From positions 394,001-458,000 of the forward strand of contig JAWNZC010000299.1 in assembly GCA_035771165.1 (NCBI GenBank): a stretch of DNA of 64,000 nt, written 5' to 3'. The translations under genes were made by a program, and so were the position numbers. The DNA comes from Paragorgia papillata (Eukaryota > Cnidaria > Anthozoa > Scleralcyonacea > Coralliidae). Position 1 is the first letter of the stretch. Every line of letters starts with the position of its first letter. Under the pieces are notes generated by a model. That model did no database searches, was not told the DNA's origin, and worked only from the letters and a program-made list of their open reading frames with translations. Below are positions 40,709 through 53,360 of the stretch, piece by piece.

Positions 40709-41443
40709 CAGTGGCGGATTTAGCATACATCAGACAGTGAAGTCTGAGTTCAAAGTTCAGACATATATTTATTCAGCAAGGCGGCATTAATATTAGCATA
40801 TTTCACGTGTGCCAGGAGCTCTTATATATGAATTTGAAAGGATCAATTGATCCTTAAGCCAAGGTTTAGTTCAACGTTAAATTGGATCTTTCTTTTCATG
40901 ATTTTGAAATGAATACTGTTTGCAAGTCTCGCTATCTTGCTCTGATGAGATATATTTTAACGACGTGTTTGTGAAATATGACCTCAGGTTTATCTAAACT
41001 TATATCATGTTACGGTAGTCGCCAGATAACATATAATTTATTAAATTAGAGAAAATTCCACACTACAAGGTCTTTGAGACATTCACAATGAATAATTAGT
41101 TAATTTTTAGAAAGTATGGGTGTTTGCGCCTTGCGCCTGTCTCGTTTGGCTCACTAATATTTTAGTACGCTTCGTAAATATATAAATGCTGTATAATTTT
41201 CTCAATAAAGTTTAAAAAAACATCCAATTTGGACAAAATCTTTTGTAAACATGATAAAATGTGCCATTAAAAATATGTTTTAAAAGTTTCAAAATTATGC
41301 TCAGATGTGCGGTCAGATCGCGGGAAATGCCATTTTAGAAACCCCAATTTCAAAAATTTTCCGGGGAGGCATGACCCCATACCCTCCTAGAACTGTGGAC
41401 CACAAGTTCGACTGACGTTTTCAAATTCCTAAATCCGCCCCTG
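40709..41443. mobile_element. 735-bp hAT-like MITE with 5-bp duplication
   Basis: The left end is CAGTGGCGGATTTAG and the right end read inward is CAGGGGCGGATTTAGG. CCACT flanks it at 40704-40708 and 41444-41448. The terminal motif is typical of hAT-derived MITEs, although 5 bp is shorter than the usual 8. No coding sequence. Confidence 0.75.
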
Positions 41444-41634
41444 CCACTATTTGTAAACATTTAACAATTCGACTGTGTGGCCCCACATAATTGAATCATC
41501 AAGATAATCGCATCGGACCAAAGTCGCCCCGTTACATAGCGATGCGCCTCAAACAGCCCTCTACTCCATTTTGAAATGCCAAATGCACGAACCCCCCCCC
41601 CTGTGTGCCCATAAAAACGCTTGCCCCGTACACC

Positions 41635-43483
41635 TCACAGCCTGGGGGACAAAATGCTCGCTAGCCCATTGTAGTAATATCTAGTTTTAAAAGAGCTTTC
41701 AGTTAGTCCAACGTAAGTTTCCTGTTTCATGTTATCTTCTTTGGTAACTGTGGCTTGATAAACTATCCCTTCAGTTTGACATTTTCTGGCGAGTGGGCAA
41801 GTACTTTTCTGGCGACAATTGCATTTATTGACTGGAATTGGGTTGGTTTGGATTTCTTTGTTAAGAACAGATTTGTTATGCAATGAGATGATGTTTTGCA
41901 TGTTGGGCATGCAGCTATAGCTCAGAATGTTCTTGTTAAATATTGTATGTAGAGGGTGTCCCTTTGGGAAGCATTCATCAATCATTTGCAGAATATACGG
42001 CCGATGTTGGTGGCTACGTTGGCGCTGTAGGGCGGGTTAAACCATATGATGTTCCTGCTTCTTGATCGCTTCGCTTTCGGTGGTTCTGGGTTGAAATTCA
42101 GTTGATGGTCATAACCAGGGCTTCTTGGTACGGAGGAATGGCCGAGTCAAACGCTTGTTTTTCGGATGAAATGTTGGATAGCCTTCTGTTGATCGCTTCT
42201 GGTATGGTGCGGAGTATTGCTGGCGGATGGTTACTGTGGCGGTTAACGTGTTGTGGGATGTTGCCGGGTTTAGTGAATGGTTTGAACTTTCCAGTTCTTA
42301 AGTCTGGGATGATATGTAGGTAGTCGACGCACTTCTTGTTCGCATCAATGGTGAGTTTCAAGTTGTGGTCGTGGAAGACTTTGCATATTTGCTTTTTGAT
42401 GTTTTCTATTTCTCTAGGTTTTTCGTTAAAAGCGGCTAGCCCGTTGTCTCTGTATAGACCAATTTTGTTGCCATACTTTGGAGATAGTAGGTAGGAGTCT
42501 ACCAGTTCGCATGTTTCAGCGCCATCAAAACTACCCATGATCACATCAAACAGGGAGTTGGATGTTTTCTTACACCACACTTCGCCTTTATTGAAGAGCA
42601 GGGATTTCTTTGCTTGTATCTCGTCATATTTTGATGCAAACGTCAGAGCTTCTGTCAGCAGTTCTTCTGATATCGATGGGTAGAACTCAACTACATCGAA
42701 GAAGATAAATTAATGTGATGGCTTATTGGGGATGTCTACAAACCATTTAATGACCGAGTCGGTATTTTTCCAGTAGATGTTGTTATTTTAGAGTTCATCC
42801 TTTGACGAATTTTCTTACTTAGGATGCCAATTTCTGATTTGGATGGGTTTATCAGTCTACTTGTAGGATTGTTATTAAAGTTTGGTTTGTGATCTTTGAA
42901 TGTCATGAAGGAATCTTTCTCGGCAAGTGCGTCGGTCTTGATGTGAAGGTCAAAGCTTCGGTTATTATTTTGTTATTAGAGTTGGTTGGGGCTTTCTTGT
43001 AGGATTTTGTTATGGCGGTTTCGAGTAGATGGTTGTACGAAGAAGCGTCTACACGGTAGAAGTTTGTAGTTTTGTCAGCTGCGATGAGCAGATTGTTGTC
43101 GTTCTTGATTTTCTTTGTGTCTCGTGACAGTTCTTTTTGGAATTCGCAGTTTGAGTCCTTAAATTTAATGTTCTGAATAAGTGTGAGCATTTTGTTTTCG
43201 AATTCATTTAATTCCTTGATCGGTGGCGGGATTTTGTAGTTTTGAAACCAAATGATTCTTTCGTTGAAGGTTGAGTTGGGTTCAAAAAGTGAAAGGCTTT
43301 CCATCGCATACGTCCTAGAAATGATTCCGTTTTTTCGATTAAACATTTCGAGTATTCCTTAGGCTGTGCAATAGGTATGTTCTTAGTGGAGTATCCAAGA
43401 TTGATAGGTTCCATATCGATTCGAAGAGTGCTCAACAATGAAGGAGCGAAATATATAAAGATAAGTGTCAAGTTCGAAATCAT
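41635..43483 (-). pseudogene. Penelope-like retroelement (RT plus GIY-YIG), heavily frameshifted
   Basis: Read on the minus strand. The N-terminal region at 43208-43483 and 42903-43346 holds SKCLIEKTESFLGRMRWKA and LLIAADKTTNFYRV. RT motif A ([10 protein letters not shown]) is near 42650. 42098-42580 holds [20 protein letters not shown] and the catalytic YRDNGL, where YRDDGL is expected. The C-terminal GIY-YIG endonuclease is at 41635-41985 (KCNCRQKSTCPLA, IVYQATVT, ETYVGLTESSFKTRYY). That domain order is diagnostic of endonuclease-positive Penelope elements. Multiple frameshifts and the D-to-N change make it dead. Confidence 0.85.
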
Positions 43484-43599
43484 ACAGATGATAGAGTGCT
43501 CAATACCGACGCAGAGCGGAATAGTAAAACAAAAGACAAACTGGAGTTACTTCATTTAAACTTTAATTCACTACAAATCTGTTTCGTTTGGTAAGCGGA

Positions 43600-43955
43600 G
43601 CATAGCTAGCCGCTTTTAACGAAACACCTAAAGAAATAGAAAACATCAAAAAGCAAGTATGCAAAGTCTTCAACGACCACAACTTGAAACTCACCATCGA
43701 TGCGAACAAGAAGTGCGTCGACTACCTAGATATCACCCTAGACCTAAGAACTGGAAAGTTCAAACCATTCACTAAACCCGGCAACATCCCACAATACGCA
43801 ACCGCCACAGTAACCATCCGCCAGCAATACTCCGCACCATAACAGAAGCGATCAGCAGAAGGCTATCCAACATTTCATCCGACAAACAAGCGTTTGACTC
43901 GGCCATTCCTCCGTACCAAGAAGCCCTTAAAAAAGTGGTTATGACCAACTGAATT
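43600..43955 (+). pseudogene. second, inverted Penelope RT fragment
   Basis: The plus strand repeats part of the preceding element in reverse orientation: [31 protein letters not shown], and DNA matching 42098-42440. Similarity is high, so it is either a second insertion or an inverted duplicate of the same element, a head-to-head arrangement often seen for Penelope elements. Confidence 0.75.
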
Positions 43956-44035
43956 TCAACCCAGAACCACCGAAAGCGAAGCGATCAAGTAGCAAGAACA
44001 TGATATGGTTTAATCCGCCCTACAGCGCCAACGTA

Positions 44036-44294
44036 CAATCTTGGACAAAACCTGTTGTTACACTGCCCTCAAAAATCACCCACACTTGAATTAGATATTT
44101 TTTACCACTTTAGCAAGAAACATCACCCGCCCCCTGTGCAATGTTGTTCCTAATTTCAATAAACCACTTTTGGTTCAATTTTCTGTGTAGAAATCAACAT
44201 TGAAAGGGGGCAGGGGGGATAAACAAAAAACACTACATTTAACAAGACTGATGCGATTTTTTGTTAAGTGTAACAACCGTTTTGTCCAAGATTG
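44036..44294. repeat. single copy of the CAATCC...GGATTG repeat family (diverged)
   Basis: Starts CAATCTTGGACAAAACC and ends GTTTTGTCCAAGATTG, 259 bp, with the same internal plan (C-rich/G-rich core flanked by TTTCAAT/ACATTGAAA). The left side is TA and the right side is TCTA, like a left repeat of a composite that has lost its interior and right repeat. Confidence 0.7.
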
Positions 44295-45184
44295 TCTAAA
44301 TGATTTCGACCCACCAATTGTAATTTAATTGTACAAGATGAGTCTAAATGGCTAATATGGTAGAGGAACGAGGCCACGGGATTATGCTAATTACTAATGA
44401 CGTGTCATAATTCAGTGGTACTAATTATATGACGTAATAAGTTAAAACTCGTCTCAGCTAACTGCACCACGATCGTCTTCAAGGAAAGAATCAGGAGCGA
44501 TATTCGTAGTTATATATTTTTTTTGGCAGCTGAAGCAAACATGCCATTGGCACAAATGTAACGTTTCCCGTCCCTCTGTGTACAGAATCAAGAAACAGTT
44601 CGAGAATGGTAAGAAAAGACAGAGGTTTAATAAAGGTGGCCGGCCACTAAAAATATCGCCGCAGTTTATAGAAAGTAAAAATCAACCAAAAAGGACAGTT
44701 TGAGTAATATTTGTTCGATGAACCACGGTGAACCGCGCTCTATAAATAGAACACTACAACTCTTTCATTTATGTGGTTCACCGTGGTTCATCGTGGTGCA
44801 CCGTGCTTTTTCGTGGTTCATCGTTATGAAATGAAGTATTCAAACAATGAAATGAAGTATTCAAGCAATGTAACTTTGTTATCCGTTGATATACAATTAT
44901 ATTTATTTTCTTATGATCATGAATCCAAAACAAGTTTGGCGAAACACATAGCGCGGGGCGGAATATCACGTTGGTGCTCTTTATAAGGGCGTACCACGCC
45001 CTTTAAGTAGTTTTGGTGAAATGGGAATATAGTGATAATTTAATACCCATTTAACCAATGAACATCCATCTGGGACTAAAACATTGCACTTAATAAAGGC
45101 TTCCTCTGCATAGACTATGGTATATCTGCTTCAGATACTGAATATACTCCACGACCACGAGAACAAGAAGATTCCCTTCAGAGC
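44295..45184. other. spacer with GGTTCACCGTGG inverted repeats
   Basis: 44718-44735 (GATGAACCACGGTGAACC) is inversely repeated at 44775-44822 (GTGGTTCACCGTGGTTCATCG and variants). No gene is recognised. It probably includes the upstream region of the next transposon-type gene. Confidence 0.45.
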
Positions 45185-47470
45185 ATGCCTGATATAGATG
45201 TGAAGGCTAGTATTATGCTTGTTCTTGAGATCCTGAAAGAAACACAGTACAATTGGTTTGCTTTGGTCGCCTATTTAGAGCCAAAGTTTCGTTCACAGGG
45301 CTACACCGAAGAAGATTTGGACAAATTCTTGATTGACCAACTACAAAATCTTGGATTGAATGATGAGGAATTCAGAATGACAGAACAATCTAGAGCAATT
45401 TACCTAGCCGAAATGCTAGAAAAGGAGACACGAGCATCGACAATAGATGAAGTAGAAGACGAAAATGGCCCAGGCAATGAAGCAACCTCTGATACTGATG
45501 AAAAAACCATTCAACTAAAATTGCATCAGATAAAAGACAAAGCAAGAAAGAAAGCACAAGCTGAAATAGAGGCATGTGGTCTATTCCAGAAAAAATCTGG
45601 TAGCCGAATGGATGGCATTGAAAAAAGACATCCTGAAATTGGAGAATAGAGAATATTGTCGCAGAAGCAGATGTTGGTGCTGATAAGTGGCGGCGAACTG
45701 GTGTATATACGTTTTCGGGAGATGCTAAGAAAGAAAAGAGGATCACTTTCAGAGGTCTTGCAGAGAAATTTAGTGATAACTATCAAGAACAGATAAGCTA
45801 TGGAACAGTGGTCCAGTTGTGTGTCCCACGAAATAAACGGAGACTATCTAAGAATCAATACAATGGAGAAGCAAACATAAAATATCAAAAGTCAAGGAAA
45901 CGATTTGACCTCAAGTTCAACCCTGATGTGAAATGGAGTCGTTCTTTTTACAAGTGTTTCAACAAACTTCAAAAGGATGGACAACATATTCTGCTACTTA
46001 ATCGCGACGATCAGGCAGGATTTCGCTTAGATTCCACATACACGCATAAGAGCATACCATCTTTCAACGTTGGATCTCCAACTTTAACAACCCACACAGA
46101 CTTTCTTAACAAACACCAAACCCAACTCCAGACCACGAACTATAAGTTTTCTTCGACATCAAATACCAGTGAAGTTTGCTGTGGGGTAGTTAAGGCATAT
46201 CCGTAGTGCATGAAAAGAGGCTATCTCAACACGACGCAGACCTGATGATGCTGAAGTTTTACCAGTATTCCGCAGAGAAAATGGAAAAGTAAAAGACATT
46301 GATTGCATACGTGTGGATAGAGGAACGGACGAGGGACCGTCACATGTCGAAGTACAGTTTCTCTGGACTGAGCACCATTATCAACATACCACTAAAGTAA
46401 CGCTGGTAACAACACGGTCAAGTGGTGACAGCTTCTTAAACAGGGCAGAGCTGCAAAATGGCTGTTTGGCAAGGGGGCGCAGTAATCTTTTCATCCCTTC
46501 AACGTTATGTGGTGCGCCGTATAATGATACCGGTGATTATCACGAGACTAAGCATCGCGAAAACATGGAGGTTGCGTTAGAACAATACATAGGGAGAGTC
46601 GATCACACACCATGTCCGAGGACCACCATTTCCCTTTTTCGAGGGACCACCACATCCTCAAACGAAAGGGAGTGGAAAAAGCAAAGCGAAGCTGAAGAAA
46701 GTATACCCGGAAACATACCGATACTTCAGCAAAATATGGAGAGTTCGTGAAAATCACATCGATTATTCTCCACCAGCCATTGATTATTCTCAATTGTTGC
46801 GGGAAATCCGACTGTCCACATCCACTTTGTTCAGGTAATCAGCATATCAAATTAATGCGATAAAACTGTTTCGTACCTTCTTGATTTTGTAATTCTGGGT
46901 TTCATTTATTGAAAATAAATCAACTTATTTATTATGTTTGTAAATTAACGTTCATATATCAAATTACTTCCCATTCTCTTACAGGAAAAGGGAAGGACGA
47001 TTTTACCGATTATTCAAAACCATCGAGAAGGCTGTTCTGTACTTGCAGAGAGCCAGAAGGAAATCAGTAAGTTATTGTTTATACATAGTCTACTCTTAGG
47101 TGCCACCATAGTGCCTCAAACTCACCCACTTGTAGATATTGGAATTGGAAAATTGTCAAGGAAATCTCATTGTCACGAGAAACCTTTGGACTAGGATTGG
47201 GGGAGATTGTCAATATGCCTAGCCGCTTTGATAGCAAATGTAAGCCCTGACTGTTTGCGGAGATAGGCTGCAAACACCCACACACTTTTCCGGTGTAAAA
47301 AGAGTTATACCGTAAATAATTTCTTCTGATACGACAAGATGATGATTTGTTGTGATCAATGCGGAGAGTGGTTCCATATCAAGTGTATTGGAGTTACAGA
47401 ATATGATGCAGCTAATATGGATGATAATGACATGACACCCCATACCATTGCAGCAAGTGCAAACAACAAG
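45185..47470 (+). pseudogene. PHD-finger transposon-type gene, 5' part, multi-exon and broken
   Basis: Frames: 45185-45649 is N-terminal, acidic, and ends in a stop, while a continuing frame runs from about 45655 to 46206 (GVYTFSGDAKKEKRITFRG, KWSRSFYKCFNKLQKDG). 46210-46750 contains RRENGKVKDIDCIRVDRGTD, DEGPSHVEVQFLWTE, SFLNRAELQNGCLARG and LFIPSTLCG, with spaced acidic residues as in DDE enzymes. Exons 46985-47068 (FCTCREPEG) and about 47338-47469 (CCDQCGEWFHIKCIGVTEYD, YHCSKCKQ), bounded by ACAG, GTAAGT and GTATGA signals, encode a PHD finger. I recall this as a repeated, unnamed family in cnidarian genomes. Frameshifts are present in the central part. Confidence 0.6.
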
Positions 47471-48175
47471 GTATGAATAATTAAAACACTTGATTATTTA
47501 TCATTAATTAACAAATATATTTCATTTTTTCCGTTAAGTGAAAACCAATGAAAATGCTCAGAATATTCAGGTTCTTGTATATTAATTTTATTCTTCAGAA
47601 CATCGCCAATATTCTCTGGTACCACAATGGTTCCCCGGCGGACCGTCTTTCCATTTCTTTCTTAGATCTAAACCCTGGATAACACCAGGTATAAGAAAGT
47701 CCATAAAAATTAAAAATAATTTATAGAAAAAATATATCAAATCTCACACAATTTATTATTACACAAAATTTAAATTATATAGAAATAAAATCAATCTGTG
47801 TAAAATCAGCAAAAAAAAATATTACAATAACTATTTTACATATAATACTAGTGATAGTAAAAAAATGTGGAATGGAATTATAACTACTTATTGACCGAGC
47901 GTGAAGTCTGTACTAGTGAAATATCGGGCCGACGTTTTTTAGTACGAACCGAGACGAGCGCAGCGAGTTGAGGTCTGATAAGACATATACTGACATGACT
48001 GACATTTTGTTTATAAAACTTACGGTCCCGAACGGCAGATTCCGCTCTGAGCGGGCGGATACGGGAAATATCCGACCGCTTATGAACCAATCAAATTACA
48101 GGATTTCCGTATTCGGACCTCTCAGCGCTGCTGCCATATAATAAAACAAATTATTACCCTAAAACCATGCGACAA
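47471..48175. other. intron/spacer with CpG-rich repeat
   Basis: AT-rich up to 47880, then a CG-rich repeat (about 47885-48125: GAGCGCAGCGAGTTGAGG, GCGGGCGGATACGGG) of a type dispersed in invertebrate genomes. No coding. Confidence 0.4.
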
Positions 48176-49640
48176 TAATATTCCATTTAAGATAGTTTCT
48201 AATGACAATGAGCTAACCGATACAAAGTCCATTTTGCCAATGCGTTTAACGATTATTTTACTCAAGTTGGTTCTGACCTTGCTCAATCAATTCCATGTGT
48301 TGGTAGGTCTCCAAGCTGTTATTTACCTGCATCATTATCATCAGATAGCTTTTATTTGACACAAGTAGCGTCTTTGGAAATTGAATGTGAAATATCAAAA
48401 TTAAATGACAAAAAATCAACAGGACCATTTAGTCTTCCAACTAATATTTTAAAATTAATTAAAACATTTGTATCTAGACCTCTGGAAATTTTATTTAATT
48501 CCTCATTCTGCAGTGGTATTGGTCCAGACAAGTTTAAATTAGCGAGCGTCATTACCATATTTAAAAAAGGATTTCGTACATGTCTAAGTAATTATAGACC
48601 TCTATCTCTTTATATCATTCTACTGACCATGCCATTCTCAGCATAGTTGATAAGATACAGAATGCCATAGATCAAAGCAATTTCTCTTGTGGAATATTTT
48701 TGGATTTCAGAAAAGCACTTGACACTGTAAACCACACAATTCTTTTAAATAAAGTTGAAAATTATGGAATTAGAGGAATTGCAAAAGAACGGTTTGTATC
48801 TTATCTGAACGATCTAAAACAATTTGTATCTACTGGTAGTGAAACATCTAACATTCAACTTATTACTTGTGGGGTACCTGAAGGATCAGTCCTTGGCCCA
48901 TTATTATTTTTACTTGAAATATATGATCTTAAAAGAGGCACGTTACTCGATGTACACATTTTTGCTTTAAATATCGAAAAATCTAATTTCGTAGTTTCTC
49001 ACTCTAGGCAAAAGTGTTTAACCCAATCTATTTCTTTGAACATCAATAATCAGGTGCTTAGGAATAAGGATTGTGTTAAATATCTTGGCATATTTATTGA
49101 TTCAAATCTAAATTGGAAAAATCATATTAGCTATATTTGCAGTAAATTAAGAAGAAGCATTGGATTGTTATCTAAAATTCGCTATTTTATAAATCTGAAC
49201 ACATTAATTACTCTTTACTATGCTCTGATCTATCCTTTCTTAACTTATGGAATAATTGCTTGGGGATCTGCATCACCTACAAATTTGAATGCCCTTTTTA
49301 TTTTACAAAAGAAAGCACTAAGAATTATAACTTTCTCCAAATTTGATGAGCATTCTATTCAAAAATAATTAAATGAACTGATTTAATTACATTCCACATC
49401 AATGTTTTTATATATAAATTTCATAATGCTTTACCACCAGTTTTTGAAAGCTTTTTTACACAAGTTAACAAAATTCATAATTACAATACTAGGCATTCCT
49501 CTAAGTCTTCGTATTTCCTTCCCTTGGTAAGAACAAATTATGGTCTTTACAGTATAAAATATCAAGGCCCAAATATATGGAATTCTCTTGATGAGCAATT
49601 AAAGCAACTTTCGTTAATAAAATTTTAAAAATCTCTTTTG
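48176..49640 (+). pseudogene. CR1/L2-type LINE with deleted catalytic box
   Basis: The RT begins near 48240 (NAFNDYFTQVGSDLAQ in frame), then LNDKKSTGPFSLPTNILK, KLASVITIFKKG and LSNYRPLSL. 48700-49368 continues with DFRKALDTVNHTILL, GVPEGSVLGPLLFLL, CVKYLGIFIDSNLNW and LYYALIYPFLTYGI. Between FLLEIYDL and NIEKSN the (F/Y)xDD block is missing, an internal deletion of the active site. A C-terminal remnant (WNSLDEQLKQLS) occurs near 49580. It inserted between the PHD exons and the C-terminal exon of the surrounding gene. Confidence 0.8.
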
Positions 49641-49909
49641 TCTTTTTATTTATTGATAATTATTGATAGTTATGGACAGTTTACTATACAATATATAACC
49701 CAATATTTGTCATATAATGTCAGGCCAATTCTGAAATATGTTCCTTCAAAATACAATATAAATAATTTTTTTAATCATTATATTAGCTGTTTGTATTTTT
49801 TAGCCATATGGTTATTACAGGCAGCTAGTACCTAAGATGTGGAACATGTTTGTTTTGTGTTTATTTTTTATGTATAGACATATACATAAATATGGTACAA
49901 ATAAATTCT

Positions 49910-50264
49910 TCTTCTTTCCATTCCCTGTCATCGACAATGCAAGACTTTGGGGACATGCATGCAAAGATTGTGGAGGAAAGTGCGTGGGCCACTACATCAA
50001 TGATACAGATAGGCTGTTGAAACTGCACCAGAGCACTAAGATAATAAGAGCAATGCCGCTATCGGCGATAATTGAAATGGCATACAACACAAACGCGAAC
50101 CATCCACCAACTTTCCAACCTCTTGCCAAGAGAAATTGCTGATTGACTGAACATCAAGTACAGATGTGGTGGGATCACCTTCATCAGAATGCCATGAACA
50201 GAGGGGTGAAAAAAGGGGTGAAAAAAGCACGAGCTACTCGACTGAGGAAAAAAGCAGCAGTATA
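49910..50264 (+). pseudogene. C-terminal exon of the PHD-finger transposon-type gene
   Basis: Contains CKDCGGKCVGHYINDTDRLL and KLHQSTKIIRAMP, then NANHPPTFQPLAKRN, a stop, and in continuing sequence MWWDHLHQNAMNRG and KKARATRLRKKAAV. This Cys/His segment with a basic tail is the C-terminus I associate with the PHD-containing family at 45.2-47.5 kb. The LINE at 48.2-49.6 kb lies between. One stop codon interrupts it near 50141. Confidence 0.5.
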
Positions 50265-50733
50265 ATTGTTTAATATATAAAACGTTAAATATATAAAATG
50301 TTTGTTATTTGGTTTTGTTTGGGCATCTTATATCTTCTTTAAAATAGTTTCATGATGCGACCTAACCTATAGTGGTATTTTATATAGGCCGCTTATATAC
50401 ATGTCCGATATAAAAGGTTATATCAAGAAAAGCAGAGTATGAAAAACTTCATGGTAGTGAATTTTTTGTTGTCTATGAATGAAATATTTCAAAGAAAATC
50501 TTTTACTAGAGCCTTGACAGTCACAGACGGTGGGGCATATGACTGTGTTTTCGGTCCACATAGTGGGGAATTTTACCAAAATTTTCGGAAAAGTTAAACT
50601 CCCGGGGGTTTGCCGGGAGGGGATGATCGCAGTTGGAATTGACTCGTACATTATTATTTTATGTTTCATTAAAGTATTTTGTTTATGTGTTTATGAGTAC
50701 GAGTCTATTATTCAAAGAGATAATATATAACAA
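50265..50733 (+). repeat. probable 5' LTR of BEL/Pao element
   Basis: The AT-rich segment directly before the primer-binding site must contain the 5' LTR, which would end ATATATAACA at about 50732. The exact left border is not resolved and the matching 3' LTR is absent because the element is truncated. Confidence 0.4.
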
Positions 50734-50751
50734 TGGTGCCGACTCCCGGGA
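50734..50751 (+). promoter_or_regulatory. tRNA primer-binding site
   Basis: TGGTGCCGACTCCCGGGA begins with TGG and is the complement of a tRNA 3' end (...GTCGGCACCA). It lies two bases after the presumed LTR end and 76 bp before gag, as expected for an LTR retrotransposon. Confidence 0.75.
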
Positions 50752-50826
50752 TGCGATTTAGTCGCCGTCTATTGAGATAACTGAGGATTATCGAAATACA
50801 AAGACAACTGTTCATGTTTTGAAAAC

Positions 50827-53360
50827 ATGTCTGACGAGCAGTTGAAGAAGACGAGAAGGATTCGAGGGGGTCACAAGGCTTATGTGACCTCAACTCTGGA
50901 AAAGATGCAAGGATTACTCGAGAACTTTGAGTCCAACTTTGTCAACCAACTGAAAACATATCGGATTGCCCTCACAGAAAAATTGAAGGTTCTTGGCTCG
51001 TTGGATGATGAAATTCTGGCGTTAATAAAGGAAGAACGTATCGAAGACGAAATCAAGGAAACAGGGATCTTTAGAGAAACGATACGTGAGATGATTGTGA
51101 TGATTGACGAGAAATTAAAAATGGAAACTGATCATGGAGTCACGGATTCACATTCTGTTCATTCTAACTCTAGTTTTATTCCCGAAGGCTTGGGGATTAT
51201 AAAAGCGAAATTACCGAAGATCAATTTGAAAACATTTCAGGGCGACCCTATTCAGTTTACTCCGTTCTGGGATGCATTTGCTAGTGCTGTCGACGAAAAT
51301 CAATGCCTTGGACGCACAATGATGTGGACAAATTCAATTACCTAAAAAATCTCTTGGAAGGGTCAGCCGCTGCGTCCATACGTGGTCTTCCACTAACTGC
51401 AGACAATTATGGGGCTGCCAAGGACATTCTTAAGAAGCGTTTTGGACAAACACAGATCATGATTAATGCTCACATGGAAGGTCTTGTTAAAATACCTGCA
51501 GTAGCATCAGAGGAAGATTTTAAGCGCCTCAGACAACTCTATGATCAAGTCGAAGCTCATATCAGAGCCCTACAAGCCTTAGGAGTTGAGAGTGAGTCAT
51601 ATGGGAAACTTTTGATTCCTCTTCCTCTGGAGAAATTACCTGTGGATCTGCGTTTGATTATCTCTAGAACGATTAATAAGCCAGAATGGGATTTGGATGT
51701 TTTGCTAAAAGCCTTTGATGCAGAAATTGAGGCACGAGAACGTTGTGAAGTCATGTGGTCAAAATCATCCAATTCTGGACCTGGTCATAGGAAGCAACCC
51801 TTTGGGCAATTACCCAAGGGTGGAAGACAAGGCCCTCCCTCAGCCGCATCGCTCTTCAACCAAGGGATTGTCGGAATGATCACCCAAGTGCACAGTGTAC
51901 AACTGTTACTGATCTTAATGCGAGGAAAACTCTGTTAAGGCAACAACGACGTTGCTTTGTCTGTCTACGTCGCAATCATGTAGCTAGCAATTGTCCATCG
52001 ACCAGTGGTTGTCACAAATCCTTACGAAAGCATCATCAGTCAATTTGTGACCATGATAGCTCGAAGCAAGAGTCTAGCCCGAAAAAGGATGCTGCAATCA
52101 AAGTGGGAATCTCGGAACAAGTATTAAATTCATCAAAAGAGAGCAAGTCTACCCTGACAGCATATGTAGATTCCAATACATCTGTGCTGTTGCAAACTTC
52201 TGTTGTAACAGTATCTGGAACTAATCAAGCCAGCTCTAGAGCAACAACCATGAGAGTTTTATTTGACAGTGGGAGCCAGAGGTGTTACATTTCAGACCAA
52301 GCAAGAAAGAAACTGGATTTACATTCTATAAATTCTGAGAAGCTTCTTATCAAGACCTTTGGTCAAAAGACGAACACATCAGAGTATGCGAGGTTGTTGG
52401 CCTTAACACTGATGGATTGGGTAAGGACTCTGGGATTCAGATGACAGCCTATGTAGTTCCTCTTACCTGTACCCCTTACAAGATCAAGCCATCCAACTTG
52501 CCCAGCAGTCGTACGACCATCTAGCTGGTTTAGAGTTTGCTGATAATCCTTCCATGGAATGTGGTCCAGAAGTGGACATCCTGATTGGTAATGACTTCTA
52601 CTGGTCTTTCTTCACCGGAGGCATTAGACGGGGAGAATCACGACCTACTGCCATGGAAACAAGTCTAGAATGGGTAATTTTTGGCCCTGCACCACAAGTA
52701 CAAGAGAATGGAGCTACAACGAATCTGTATCCAGCCACACTCTGCGAATCGACACATCACAGAATCACAATGGTCTTGGTGTAAGACAAGAAGACCCATT
52801 GGTTGAACAAGTCAAGAAATTCTGGGAATTAGAGAGCATTGGCGTTCTTCCCAATGAAGGAACAGTCCTTGGTAAATTCTTGGATAATATTCACCAAGTT
52901 GATGGTCGCTATTAAGTGTCTCCCTTGGAAAGAGCATCACAAGTTGTTACCTGACAACTATGAAGTGGCAGTGGGACGTCGGAACTCTGTCTTGAAGCGC
53001 CTGTCAGTAAACCCTGAATTGCTTGTGGAATACAACTGGATAATGGAGGAACAATCTGGCAAGGGTATAGTATCAGATGTGGATCTCAAAGCTCCAGTCA
53101 AGGTTGGCAATCTTCACTATTTACCGCATCACCCAGTCATTCGAGAGGACAAACAGACAACTAAAGTAAGGATAGTCTATGACGTGTTTTCAAAGTCCAC
53201 TGGTCCGTCTCTCAATGATTGTCTTCATGCTGGTCCATCTCTCATTTATGATATCCCTGACGTTCTCATTCGCTTCAGGTATCACCAAATAGCTCTGGTA
53301 GCAGATATAGAGAAGGTATTTTTGATTGTGCAAGTAGCAGAAGTAGATACTCCCCATCCA
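50827..53360 (+). pseudogene. BEL/Pao gag-pol, truncated in the reverse transcriptase
   Basis: ATG 50828 opens a coiled-coil gag (MSDEQLKKTRRIRGG). From about 51210 the conserved BEL/Pao block LPKINLKTFQGDPIQFTPFW appears, and 51303-51938 continues it (FNYLKNLLEGSAAASIRGL). A CCHC knuckle (CFVCLRRNHVASNC) is near 51955, an aspartic protease (VLFDSGSQRCYIS) near 52260, and PEVDILIGNDFYW near 52565. The RT start (HPVIREDKQTTKVRIVYD, SLNDCLHAGPSL) ends abruptly near 53350 before the catalytic YVDD. There are frameshifts at about 51330, 51930, 52440 and 52770-52910. The rest of RT, RNase H, integrase and 3' LTR are missing. Confidence 0.85.

Noticed and set aside
50734..50751. A tRNA gene at the TGGTGCCGACTCCCGGGA site
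   Set aside because: Only the tRNA 3'-end complement is present and no cloverleaf can be drawn; it is a primer-binding site.
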